A stretch of DNA of 64,000 nt from Vibrio thalassae (GTDB taxonomy: Bacteria > Pseudomonadota > Gammaproteobacteria > Enterobacterales > Vibrionaceae). Location of the stretch: positions 62,001 through 126,000 of the forward strand of contig NZ_OANU01000002.1 in NCBI RefSeq assembly GCF_900089835.1, written 5' to 3'. Below the pieces are notes generated by a model that saw only the letters and a program-made list of their open reading frames with translations, made no database searches and was not told the DNA's origin. Below, in pieces: positions 27,596 through 34,248 of this stretch (its first letter is position 1; the number at the start of each line of letters is the position of its first letter). Position numbers and translations under genes: made by a program.

Positions 27596-28554
27596 CAATC
27601 CTCCCAATGGTCACCGAAGACATCAGCGGCAATACGGTGAATGGCTTCTCGTTGCTCCAACTCAGCACGAGCCGTCAAAGACCGAACCAGTGCATACTCC
27701 ACTGCGTTAGGAGCGCCTTTAAAAGCAAGTGTTAACTTTGCCCAGCGCACCAAGGTCCTAGTGGACATCGTGATACTAAGCTCTGCTCCGCCATCCGCGC
27801 CCCCAATAAAAAGACGACGAATGTCACCGGCTACTTTCACCATTTTTTGGCGAAAGACTTCTGGCAAGCCCGGCGCAACATTCTCCAGAATGGCTTCCTC
27901 TACAAATGGCTCTGCATAGGTCGCTTCAATGATTCTAAAGCGATCAAGGAAAGCCAAATTCTGTTGAAGCACACCTTGATACAAGCCCGTCTGGTCACCG
28001 CTGCCCGCACTGTTGCCGGTAGCGATAAAACGAAACTTGTTATGTGGCATGATGATCTCTCCGCCATTTTGTGCGATGACCAACGGGGCACCTTCCAAAA
28101 TGTCATTGAGCCCAGCCAGTTCAGCAGGCTCAGCAAGATCCATTTCATTAATGATCAGCAAATGGCCATGCTTGACAGCCAGTGCCAGCGGCCCATACAC
28201 AAAGGTCATGTTGCCATTAACCAGTGTGTGGTGACCGATAAGATCGGACAACTCCAATCGACCGTGCGCAGTAATTTGCTGAACAGGCCAATTCAATCGA
28301 GAAGCAACTTGGCAAATTAGCGAGGTCTTACCGCATCCAGTGGGGCCTGTAATATACAAACCGTCACCGTCTGGGTTAGACAAGAACGCCAATACGTCAC
28401 GTAAGTCTTCTTTTCTAAAAACATACTCGTCCTTGCGAACGGGAATGTTTGGATGGGTAGTGTCGGCACTAAATCCTTCCAGAACGAAAGCATCAGGAGC
28501 CGGGACATTAAACGCTTGATTCACTTGAACCAAAAATGGGGATTGTTCAGTCAT
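27595..28554 (-). CDS. cobS: MoxR/CobS-like AAA+ ATPase
   Basis: 319 residues from ATG 28554; the longer reading frame upstream runs through the leader element and is not coding. It has Walker A GPTGCGKTS, Walker B-type LLIINEMDLAEP and sensor FIATGNSAGSGD, matching the MoxR/CobS branch of AAA+ proteins. These act on partners with VWA domains; the CobT-like protein at 23549-25204 is the obvious one. Genes of this type are called cobS in SXT, though no cobalamin pathway is present. Confidence 0.85.
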   Translation of the reverse strand: MTEQSPFLVQVNQAFNVPAPDAFVLEGFSADTTHPNIPVRKDEYVFRKEDLRDVLAFLSNPDGDGLYITGPTGCGKTSLICQVASRLNWPVQQITAHGRLELSDLIGHHTLVNGNMTFVYGPLALAVKHGHLLIINEMDLAEPAELAGLNDILEGAPLVIAQNGGEIIMPHNKFRFIATGNSAGSGDQTGLYQGVLQQNLAFLDRFRIIEATYAEPFVEEAILENVAPGLPEVFRQKMVKVAGDIRRLFIGGADGGAELSITMSTRTLVRWAKLTLAFKGAPNAVEYALVRSLTARAELEQREAIHRIAADVFGDHWED

Positions 28555-28560
28555 GGTAAA

Positions 28561-28616
28561 CCTCATCAGTTTTGACGAGGCTCCATGCCCCAGCAGGGAA
28601 TGAAGTCCCCGTCGGG
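28561..28616 (-). promoter_or_regulatory. Two-hairpin leader element, copy 5 (before the AAA+ gene)
   Basis: Hairpin 1: GGGGA/TTCCC inside CCC...GGG. Hairpin 2: CCTCGTCA pairs with TGATGAGG, burying the GAGG ribosome-binding site. The ATG follows seven bases later. Confidence 0.75.
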
Positions 28617-28738
28617 TGGTATGTTGATTGTGGTATGGCTGTGTATGTAAGAGTTCAGCTCGCTCTATCATTCGTACCCAGCATTGGCTACGAGTGAAAC
28701 TGCTTTCTGATGCACTCCATATGAGCGCATTAGAAAGG

Positions 28739-28756
28739 AGCCGAAATCGGCTCCAA
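28739..28756 (-). terminator. Hairpin after the exonuclease gene
   Basis: GGAGCCGA-TT-TCGGCTCC followed by TTTCT in the leftward direction, between exo and the AAA+ gene. It could partially terminate, separating the two parts of the block. Confidence 0.5.
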
Positions 28757-28763
28757 GTGAACG

Positions 28764-29780
28764 TTAAAAATAAAATGAGCTCGGCGAGTCACCTGGCAGA
28801 ACCAAGTTCTCTTGCTCAAGGCTGATTTTGATTGGTGTTTCAACGGGCTGCTCTGGCTTATTGGTGCTAATGCGCAACCGCTCTTGTGGCGCTTTTCGGT
28901 AAGCGGCTAAAACCTGTTCATCCAGCTCGCCTAACTTATCGGTGGCCAATTGCTTATAGTCCACCGTGCCCGCCATCATGTAGCGGCTGAGTTTGACCCC
29001 AGCATAGTCGGCATGAGCGTAGTTACCCATCATGGCGACCAATTTTGACTGGGCGTCTCGCATTTCCTCTTTCAAAGATTTAATGTGATTTTCCAGTCGG
29101 ACCACTTCGGCATGTGCTGAGCAATACTGTCGAGACAGCGATGTCCAACGGTATTGGGCTTCACCCTTAGGAACAAAACAATCTTGCTCAGGGCATTTTG
29201 ACGGTTCTTTTTTGGTCTGTACTAACTCCCAAAACTGAAGCGCTGTTTCTTGCAATTCAGTTAAGAACGCCGCGTCTCGTTGTATTTCAAACTCAATCAG
29301 TTGATCCTCAAAATAGAATACCAACCAACCACGCGTGCTATTGGCGACCAGTATTTGATGCTGTACTTGCACCCAATACAACTGGTACGCCTCGCTTTGT
29401 TCTCGATGAGCTTGCACATCCTCAAAAACTGACTGGCAAGGACATTTCAGTTCAACGGGCTCGCCCGCATCGTTGATGCCATCAAAGCTGGCTCGAAAGA
29501 TTGCGTTATGATCGGCTTCTGCACATAACGGCAGAAGAAAGTCATTATGCGCATTTTCAAATGCTCGCCTTGCTTGAGGCTCCAACCGTATACCGCGAAG
29601 CACATTTGGATTATTCGACAGGTCTTCCGGTAATACGAATCCAGTTTTTTCTGCCCATAATCGCCAAGGTGTTTTGTAGGGTGAACGCCCCATAATAATT
29701 GGGGCTTCAGATGCCGTAACCCCTGCAATGCGCCACTGGTGCCATGCAGGAGTACGTTGTGATAGGTCGATAACCTTCAT
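28764..29780 (-). CDS. exo: YqaJ-family recombination exonuclease
   Basis: A 338-residue phage lambda Exo-like nuclease: WHQWRIAGVTASEAPIIMG near the N-terminus, RGIRLEPQARRAFE with the catalytic Glu, and FDGINDAGEPVELKCP carrying the Asp and Glu-X-Lys of the PD-(D/E)XK core. It degrades one strand from double-strand ends so that Bet can anneal the product. The SXT Exo/Bet pair generates hybrid ICEs. It ends in PSSFYF and has its own leader element. Confidence 0.93.
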   Translation of the reverse strand: MKVIDLSQRTPAWHQWRIAGVTASEAPIIMGRSPYKTPWRLWAEKTGFVLPEDLSNNPNVLRGIRLEPQARRAFENAHNDFLLPLCAEADHNAIFRASFDGINDAGEPVELKCPCQSVFEDVQAHREQSEAYQLYWVQVQHQILVANSTRGWLVFYFEDQLIEFEIQRDAAFLTELQETALQFWELVQTKKEPSKCPEQDCFVPKGEAQYRWTSLSRQYCSAHAEVVRLENHIKSLKEEMRDAQSKLVAMMGNYAHADYAGVKLSRYMMAGTVDYKQLATDKLGELDEQVLAAYRKAPQERLRISTNKPEQPVETPIKISLEQENLVLPGDSPSSFYF

Positions 29781-29784
29781 ATTG

Positions 29785-29832
29785 CCTCCTTTGAAGGGAG
29801 ACTCCCCCGAAGGAGAGAACTCCCCTTCAGGG
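29785..29832 (-). promoter_or_regulatory. Two-hairpin leader element, copy 6 (before exo)
   Basis: Hairpin 1 is GAAGG...CCTTC within CCC...GGG. Hairpin 2 is shorter: CTCC pairs with the GGAG of the ribosome-binding site. Confidence 0.65.
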
Positions 29833-29840
29833 TTAAGTGG

Positions 29841-29984
29841 TTACTTTGCAGCTTGTGCTAACGCTGTTTGGTGCTGAACAACACTTGCTTGAAGCGAATC
29901 AATTGCCGTTTTACCGGCTTGAATCGAACCTACGACAAGGGCAACAACCAATACCAAGCGAAAAAGTGAGGCTGATTTAGTCAT
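29841..29984 (-). CDS. 47-aa single-span membrane peptide between bet and exo
   Basis: From ATG 29984: MTKSASLF, then one hydrophobic helix LVLVVALVVGSIQAG, then a short Gln/Ala-rich tail. It fills the gap between bet and exo and has its own complete two-hairpin leader with a sequestered GGAG, which argues strongly that it is a real gene. Function unknown; it may anchor to the inner membrane. Confidence 0.65.
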   Translation of the reverse strand: MTKSASLFRLVLVVALVVGSIQAGKTAIDSLQASVVQHQTALAQAAK

Positions 29985-30043
29985 GGAAGATCTCCAAAAA
30001 AAGACGAGACCTTCCCCCTGACGGGAGAATAATCCCGCCAGGG
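29985..30043 (-). promoter_or_regulatory. Two-hairpin leader element, copy 7 (before the 47-aa ORF)
   Basis: Hairpin 1: CCCTG/CAGGG enclosing CGGGA/TCCCG. Hairpin 2: ten pairs between GGAAGGTCTC and GAGATCTTCC, which contains the ribosome-binding site. The ATG is immediately adjacent. Confidence 0.75.
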
Positions 30044-30065
30044 TTAGTAAAATGAATGCGTGGCT

Positions 30066-30884
30066 CTAAGAAGCTAAAGGCTGTGTGAGCGCTTTGGCTG
30101 CTTGTTGCTGTGCATTAAATATTTCTTGTTTCGCAAACGTCAGTTCAACACCTTGAAAATGTTCATTGGCATATTCCAATGCACTATTCCAAGCGTTTGA
30201 AGCTTCCGCCCGCTCGATAAGCTTGTAAACAAGCCCTCGGGTTCGATCATCAACTTGCTCGGGTGGAATCACCGATGGCTCAACAACGTGTGTTGCTTGG
30301 CCTTCGATAATTCGCTCCGCTTCGTCTTGATCGAAAATTCCCACAAAGCCAAACGCAATGCGGGAACACTGGATCATGGATTTATGTCTTAGCATTCGCT
30401 TAGTGTGCGTCTGCCATGGACCATCTACCCGGTAAGGGCCATTTTTGCCGTTACCTTCAAAAGGCGGTCGATAGACTTCATCCAGATACTCAGTGATTTT
30501 GACTGGGTGCGAACGGTCGCGCCGATAGATGATGCATTCCATCCATTCAGGGCATTCTTTCGCGCCATCCAGTGAGACTTTGTTTTCTGAAGTCTTAAAC
30601 TCCATGCCATCAAACTGGTCGTGTTGATTGATGATGCGAGACCATCCATCGACACCTACCACTGGAATAATTCCAGCTTGTTTATCAGGGAACGCAAAAA
30701 TCTCTTTGGTGAAAGGGTTCAAGCCGTACTGATCTGCAACCACCAAGAGCGCCATCATCTGCTCATTGGTCGGTGCACTACCGTCACGTTGCTTGAATGC
30801 TGTTGCTTTTAGGGTATCGAACAATTTGTTTGGATCGACACTAAAGCGCTCAGCAAAGCGTTGGATTAGCTTTGGTTTTTCCAT
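30066..30884 (-). CDS. bet: Bet/RecT-family single-strand annealing protein
   Basis: 272 residues from ATG 30884; the apparent extension upstream is part of the leader hairpin. The lambda Bet signature is clear: NEQMMALLVVADQYGLNPFTKEIFAFPDK, VVGVDGWSRIIN and GPWQTHTKRMLRHKSMIQCSRIAFGF. It anneals complementary single strands during RecA-independent recombination and works with the downstream Exo and upstream SSB. Its tail does not carry the FYF ending. Confidence 0.95.
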   Translation of the reverse strand: MEKPKLIQRFAERFSVDPNKLFDTLKATAFKQRDGSAPTNEQMMALLVVADQYGLNPFTKEIFAFPDKQAGIIPVVGVDGWSRIINQHDQFDGMEFKTSENKVSLDGAKECPEWMECIIYRRDRSHPVKITEYLDEVYRPPFEGNGKNGPYRVDGPWQTHTKRMLRHKSMIQCSRIAFGFVGIFDQDEAERIIEGQATHVVEPSVIPPEQVDDRTRGLVYKLIERAEASNAWNSALEYANEHFQGVELTFAKQEIFNAQQQAAKALTQPLAS

Positions 30885-30888
30885 TATG

Positions 30889-30944
30889 GACTCCGACAAT
30901 CAAAGTGGGAGTCTGCCCCTGACGGGAAAGTACTCCCGGCTGGG
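30889..30944 (-). promoter_or_regulatory. Two-hairpin leader element, copy 8 (before bet)
   Basis: Hairpin 1: CGGGA/TCCCG inside CCC...GGG. Hairpin 2: GACTCC pairs with GGAGTC, which contains the bet ribosome-binding site. Confidence 0.75.
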
Positions 30945-30963
30945 TTAAAGCGTTTTTGCTCGG

Positions 30964-31383
30964 TTAAAAATCTGGTTCAGGATAAGTTTGTGCCCAATTA
31001 GCTTGGGAGCTCGCATCATCCGCCGGTGATGGCTCAGATGCTTTGTTCACACTATCAAGAAGCAGAAACTCGTCCGCGTCCACTTCGGTCAATCGATGCT
31101 TAATGCCATCTTTCTCCCATGAACGCGTGCGCTGAGGCCCTTGAACAAAAAGCTTCGCTCCTTTTTGGATTAAATCTTTTGCTCTTAGCCCTAACTTAAA
31201 TCCACCACGATCTCGAAAAACGACCCGATGCCATTCCGTATGCTCTTTGAGCTCATTGGATTGACGGTCGCGCCATTTCTCAGAAGTGGCCAGTGAAATA
31301 CTGGTCACTAAATCACCTGATGGATAGGCTCGTGTCTCTGGCTCAGCGCCAACGTAGCCTATGAGTGTTACTTGGTTTTTCAT
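30964..31383 (-). CDS. ssb: Single-stranded DNA-binding protein
   Basis: A 139-residue protein with an OB fold: NQVTLIGYVGAEPETRAYPSGDLVTSISLATSEKWRD and EWHRVVFRDR, then a short linker and the acidic-aromatic C-terminal tip YPEPDF. The tip is a divergent form of the DDDIPF partner-binding tail. It has no hairpin leader: its GAGGAG lies 15 bases after the stop of the upstream gene, so it is translated from that transcript. Confidence 0.93.
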   Translation of the reverse strand: MKNQVTLIGYVGAEPETRAYPSGDLVTSISLATSEKWRDRQSNELKEHTEWHRVVFRDRGGFKLGLRAKDLIQKGAKLFVQGPQRTRSWEKDGIKHRLTEVDADEFLLLDSVNKASEPSPADDASSQANWAQTYPEPDF

Positions 31384-31398
31384 GATGTTCTCCTCGTC

Positions 31399-31725
31399 TT
31401 AGTTGAACTCTGTGCACACAGTCGCTTCTACCCGGCTGGGCAAAGAAGACTGACGACGCAGATAGGTTGGTATTTCGAGTAAAGCCATGTCGTACTGATG
31501 TGGCTCTTTGTAAAACGCAGATGTCAAACGGGGCATACCAGGAGCTTTAGGCACTGCCATTGGACGACGTTTTGGTGTTGGTGTGAGCAATCGCTTGATT
31601 TGAGTAAGTACAAATCGAAACGGACGCACGCTTTGACGAGCAAGCAATCGCAAAAGCGACCAGCTCAGTTTTGCTAGCAACATAATGCCCGCGATTTGGA
31701 TAATAAATCCGAAGATATATTCCAT
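31399..31725 (-). CDS. Small membrane protein upstream of ssb
   Basis: A 108-residue protein with one N-terminal membrane segment (FGFIIQIAGIMLLAKLSWSLL) followed by a strongly basic region rich in Arg and Pro and a short acidic end. Unknown function. It is the first gene of the leftward recombination block and carries the most perfect of the leader elements. Confidence 0.65.
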   Translation of the reverse strand: MEYIFGFIIQIAGIMLLAKLSWSLLRLLARQSVRPFRFVLTQIKRLLTPTPKRRPMAVPKAPGMPRLTSAFYKEPHQYDMALLEIPTYLRRQSSLPSRVEATVCTEFN

Positions 31726-31726
31726 T

Positions 31727-31789
31727 GGTGACTCCTTAATTTGGTTGTGAAGGAGTCACCCCCAACTGGGGAGAACTCCCCCAGTTGGG
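31727..31789 (-). promoter_or_regulatory. Two-hairpin leader element, copy 9 (first gene of the block)
   Basis: Hairpin 1: CCCAACTGGGG with CCCCAGTTGGG. Hairpin 2: a perfect 11-bp stem GGTGACTCCTT/AAGGAGTCACC with the whole Shine-Dalgarno AAGGAG inside it. The ATG follows after one base. This is the cleanest copy. Confidence 0.8.
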
Positions 31790-32092
31790 TGGTGAAAAGG
31801 CGAACCGTAAGGAACGCATGGTTGAGCATGTAAAAACATGCAGGCTATTTGTTTAAGGAGGCTAGCTACCTCTTAGTACCACTGAGAAAACTCAGCGGCG
31901 GGCTTCCTTTGAGCTCATGCTCTTAGGCGCAGATATCACTGAAACAGATCAGCAATATTTGATAGTCAGTGTAACCGTCTTATCCAGACAGGATAGTTAG
32001 AAAGATGCTCAATTCTTCCACCTAGCTGAAAGGCCATTACCTCACAGAGGATTAGGCTAGGGACTGATTATTGTCATATCAGGAGCAAACTT
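31790..32092. promoter_or_regulatory. Divergent promoter region with secondary structure
   Basis: About 300 bp without an ORF between the leftward recombination block and the rightward AcaB-like gene. Small stems can be drawn (CTGAG/CTCAG at 31889-31902, TATCC/GGATA near 31980-31995). It must contain two divergent promoters, probably SetCD-activated by analogy with other SXT core promoters. AGGAG at 32081-32085 serves the rightward gene. Confidence 0.45.
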
Positions 32093-32695
32093 ATGGCCCA
32101 AGCAAAACCCAATTACTCAAAACCCATCTTTGAACAATCATTCACAATTAATAGCTTACAGGCGCAACGTGTCGTTGACCGTGTTTTTAGACGGACGGTC
32201 AGTGCGCTCTACGGAATCGATGTCATCCTACGCATCATTGGCGATGAGAACGAAATTGATGAAGTGGAACAGATCATTAGCCATCTGATCGAGGATTGCG
32301 CTAAGGCGGTAGACAACGAACAAGCTCGTTTGGACAAATTGATGGAGTCCAACGGCATCGATGAAGTACCTGACTACACCGACCCGATAACCTTCAACGC
32401 AAAAATAAGCTCGCCCCAGGTTGGTCAGTTTGTTGGCTTAGTGCGCAAACTCGATGCGTTGATGATCTCAATGGACACACTCTGGTTATCTAGCGTGCTT
32501 AGCAACAAGCAACGTGTTGATGGCAACTACGCATGGCAACAGCGCATTATCAAACTTGCACGACGCATTATTGATATCGAAATTCGAGCACGAAAATCAG
32601 CCCAAGCTAAGGGTAAAGAAGCTGAAGTTGAGCAAGCGGTGCCTTCTACCGATGACGATATCACTGAAGAGGAAACAGATAACCCCGCCAACTAG
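32093..32695 (+). CDS. AcaB/DUF1845-like protein (PFL_4669 family)
   Basis: A 200-residue helical protein: FEQSFTINSLQAQRVVDRVFRRTVSALYGIDVILRIIGDENEI at the N-terminus, IIKLARRIIDIEIRARK near the C-terminus, and an acidic tail. This matches my memory of the ICE family TIGR03761/DUF1845, which includes the IncC plasmid activator AcaB; in SXT the corresponding core position is s063. A transcription-regulatory role is therefore possible but not shown. The last 60 bases of the gene and its terminator are duplicated at 41088-41178. Confidence 0.65.
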   Translation: MAQAKPNYSKPIFEQSFTINSLQAQRVVDRVFRRTVSALYGIDVILRIIGDENEIDEVEQIISHLIEDCAKAVDNEQARLDKLMESNGIDEVPDYTDPITFNAKISSPQVGQFVGLVRKLDALMISMDTLWLSSVLSNKQRVDGNYAWQQRIIKLARRIIDIEIRARKSAQAKGKEAEVEQAVPSTDDDITEEETDNPAN

Positions 32696-32735
32696 CCAAC
32701 TAGGCTCCCATCAACCAGCCCCTCTCGAAGGGGCT
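32636..32735. repeat. Direct repeat, left copy (3' end of the AcaB-like gene plus terminator)
   Basis: Starts at GCGGTGCCTTC, runs through the stop codon and includes the hairpin AGCCCC...GGGGCT. Nearly identical to 41088-41178 except for a few substitutions and an 8-bp internal duplication (CCAACTAG) present only here. Confidence 0.9.
32717..32735 (+). terminator. Hairpin after the AcaB-like gene
   Basis: AGCCCC-TCTCGA-GGGGCT followed by CTTC. The U tract is degraded here but intact in the copy at 41158-41183. Confidence 0.6.
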
Positions 32736-32803
32736 CTTCATCTTGCTGTATTTTCTATCAAAATCATTAAAATGAATTTAACTGTCATTTTTGGCCAATT
32801 TAC

Positions 32804-33481
32804 ATGAATAGAACTAATTTTCTCGTTACCTTCTTAATAGCGTTGTTCGCTATCCCTGCATTTGCAGAACACCCAACATCGTTCAGCCAGGCAAAACGAT
32901 TTGCCCGAGAAATTTACCAAGACAACCAGAGTACGTTTTACTGTGGATGTAGCTATAACAATGATGGTGCGATTGATGCTGCATCTTGCGGATATGAACC
33001 AAGGAAGCAACCGAAACGAGGAGAACGCTTAGAGTGGGAGCACGTTGTCTCAGCCTGGGAAATTGGCCATCAACGCCAATGCTGGCAAAACGGTGGACGT
33101 CGGAACTGTGAAAAGAATGATCCTGAGTTTTCTAAAATGGTTTCGGATCTCCATAACCTCGTACCATCAGTAGGAGAGCTCAACGGGGATAGATCAAATT
33201 TTCGATTTGGCATGATTCCGAATGAACCAAGAGCCTACGGTCAATGTGATTTCGAAGTTGATTTCAAAGACCGCCGTGCAGAGCCACCAGCTAACCGTCA
33301 GGGTGATATTGCTAGAATTTATTTCTACATGCGTGATCAATACGGCCTAAGACTAAGCAGGCAACAAACTCAGCTATTTGAAGCTTGGTCAAGAATGGAC
33401 CCGGTTGATGAATGGGAAATTACACGAGACAACCGAATTAAAGCCTTACAAGGCAATAAAAACTATCATATACAAAAATAA
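32804..33481 (+). CDS. ideA: Secreted endonuclease I-like DNase (IdeA/Dns type)
   Basis: A 225-residue protein with a signal peptide (cleavage after AFA). The beta-beta-alpha-metal nuclease core is EWEHVVSAWEIGHQ (catalytic His) and DLHNLVPSVGELNGDRSN. Eight cysteines in the mature part fit disulfides, as in Vibrio Dns/Vvn. SXT carries such a gene, ideA, shown to degrade extracellular DNA and block natural transformation of V. cholerae; equivalence of this copy is inferred. It lies just inside the direct repeat bordering the hotspot cargo. Confidence 0.8.
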   Translation: MNRTNFLVTFLIALFAIPAFAEHPTSFSQAKRFAREIYQDNQSTFYCGCSYNNDGAIDAASCGYEPRKQPKRGERLEWEHVVSAWEIGHQRQCWQNGGRRNCEKNDPEFSKMVSDLHNLVPSVGELNGDRSNFRFGMIPNEPRAYGQCDFEVDFKDRRAEPPANRQGDIARIYFYMRDQYGLRLSRQQTQLFEAWSRMDPVDEWEITRDNRIKALQGNKNYHIQK

Positions 33482-33759
33482 TAAAGGCAGCTGTCTGGTA
33501 AGCGCAAAGTTACCCAGTGAGGCCTTATTCAGCCTCGTTAAGCACCACATTCAACGTCAGTAAATCACTAACAGATCATCAAACGATGTCAGTTTGTGGA
33601 ATTCGCTGAGTAGATGCGCGAAGTAGTGATACGGAATGCGAGCGTTGGCGTGACAGGTCATCACCATTACCAACTAAAATTTCACGGCTTACACCTCGAC
33701 TCACCATTCTTTATTCCAACTTATTGATTAAAATTAAAAAATGAATGACAATTTGAAAA

Positions 33760-34248
33760 CTAAAGAACCATCTTCATAGCTAGGAATCCAATACCTCCAG
33801 CCAACACCAACATAGCTAAAACAACTATGGTTCGTAGCCCACTTATCGATCTTTTCTGAGACTCCGCGTCAGCCTCTAACTTGCTGTTCAATTCCGCAAA
33901 TTGTTTAGCAATGCAGCTATCAATCGCTGCGCGACCTTGTTCAAACTGTTCAGGTGTAACAAACTTCAAGGCTTCCACCTCACGACTTAGTTTCAACTGA
34001 TCATCTTTAATCTGGCCTAGAAGATCATTAAGTGACGTCAGACAACCGTCAAACTCTTCAAATTTCTTAGAGTTCTTTGTAACCAATTCACCTTGTTCAG
34101 TAACTAGATTTGCGAGCGTCGATTTTGCTTCCTCAATCTCAGTTCTTGCATCGTTGACGGCTCTCAACAGGCCATTAAACTCGGCCACTTGCGCCGACTG
34201 CTCTTCGAGTGAATCAATTACTCGGTGTAGTTTCTGTATGTCATTCAC
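33760..34248 (-). CDS. Tail-anchored coiled-coil protein of the DprA/RecQ operon
   Basis: About 162 residues. A long predicted coiled coil (heptad-rich from LHRVIDSLEEQSAQV to LKLSREVEALKF) ends in a C-terminal membrane helix TIVVLAMLVLAGGIGFLAMKMV. I start it at GTG 34248, which overlaps the upstream stop as GTGA and has AAGGGG eight bases before. This is the third gene of the operon and would place part of the system at the inner membrane. Function unknown. Confidence 0.7.
   Translation of the reverse strand: MNDIQKLHRVIDSLEEQSAQVAEFNGLLRAVNDARTEIEEAKSTLANLVTEQGELVTKNSKKFEEFDGCLTSLNDLLGQIKDDQLKLSREVEALKFVTPEQFEQGRAAIDSCIAKQFAELNSKLEADAESQKRSISGLRTIVVLAMLVLAGGIGFLAMKMVL

Noticed and set aside
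23549..28554. Cobalt chelatase for cobalamin synthesis
   Set aside because: The CobS/CobT-like pair lacks CobN and any other cobalamin gene; the context is DNA recombination.
28555..28671. N-terminal extension of the AAA+ ATPase
   Set aside because: The extra codons read through the leader hairpins; homologues begin at the ATG at 28554.
23471..31789. Repeated hairpins as a CRISPR array or REP/BIME repeats
   Set aside because: They are not regularly spaced, have no spacers, and each is fixed 1-10 bases before a start codon with the ribosome-binding site in the stem. This is a leader function, not a CRISPR or REP pattern.
25205..31789. Leader hairpins as intergenic terminators
   Set aside because: None is followed by a U tract in the leftward direction, and all sit 5' of a gene with a sequestered Shine-Dalgarno sequence.
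31790..32092. Transfer origin (oriT)
   Set aside because: In SXT/R391 elements the origin lies near mobI at the integrase end, outside this window; I see no nick-like or MobI-linked features here.
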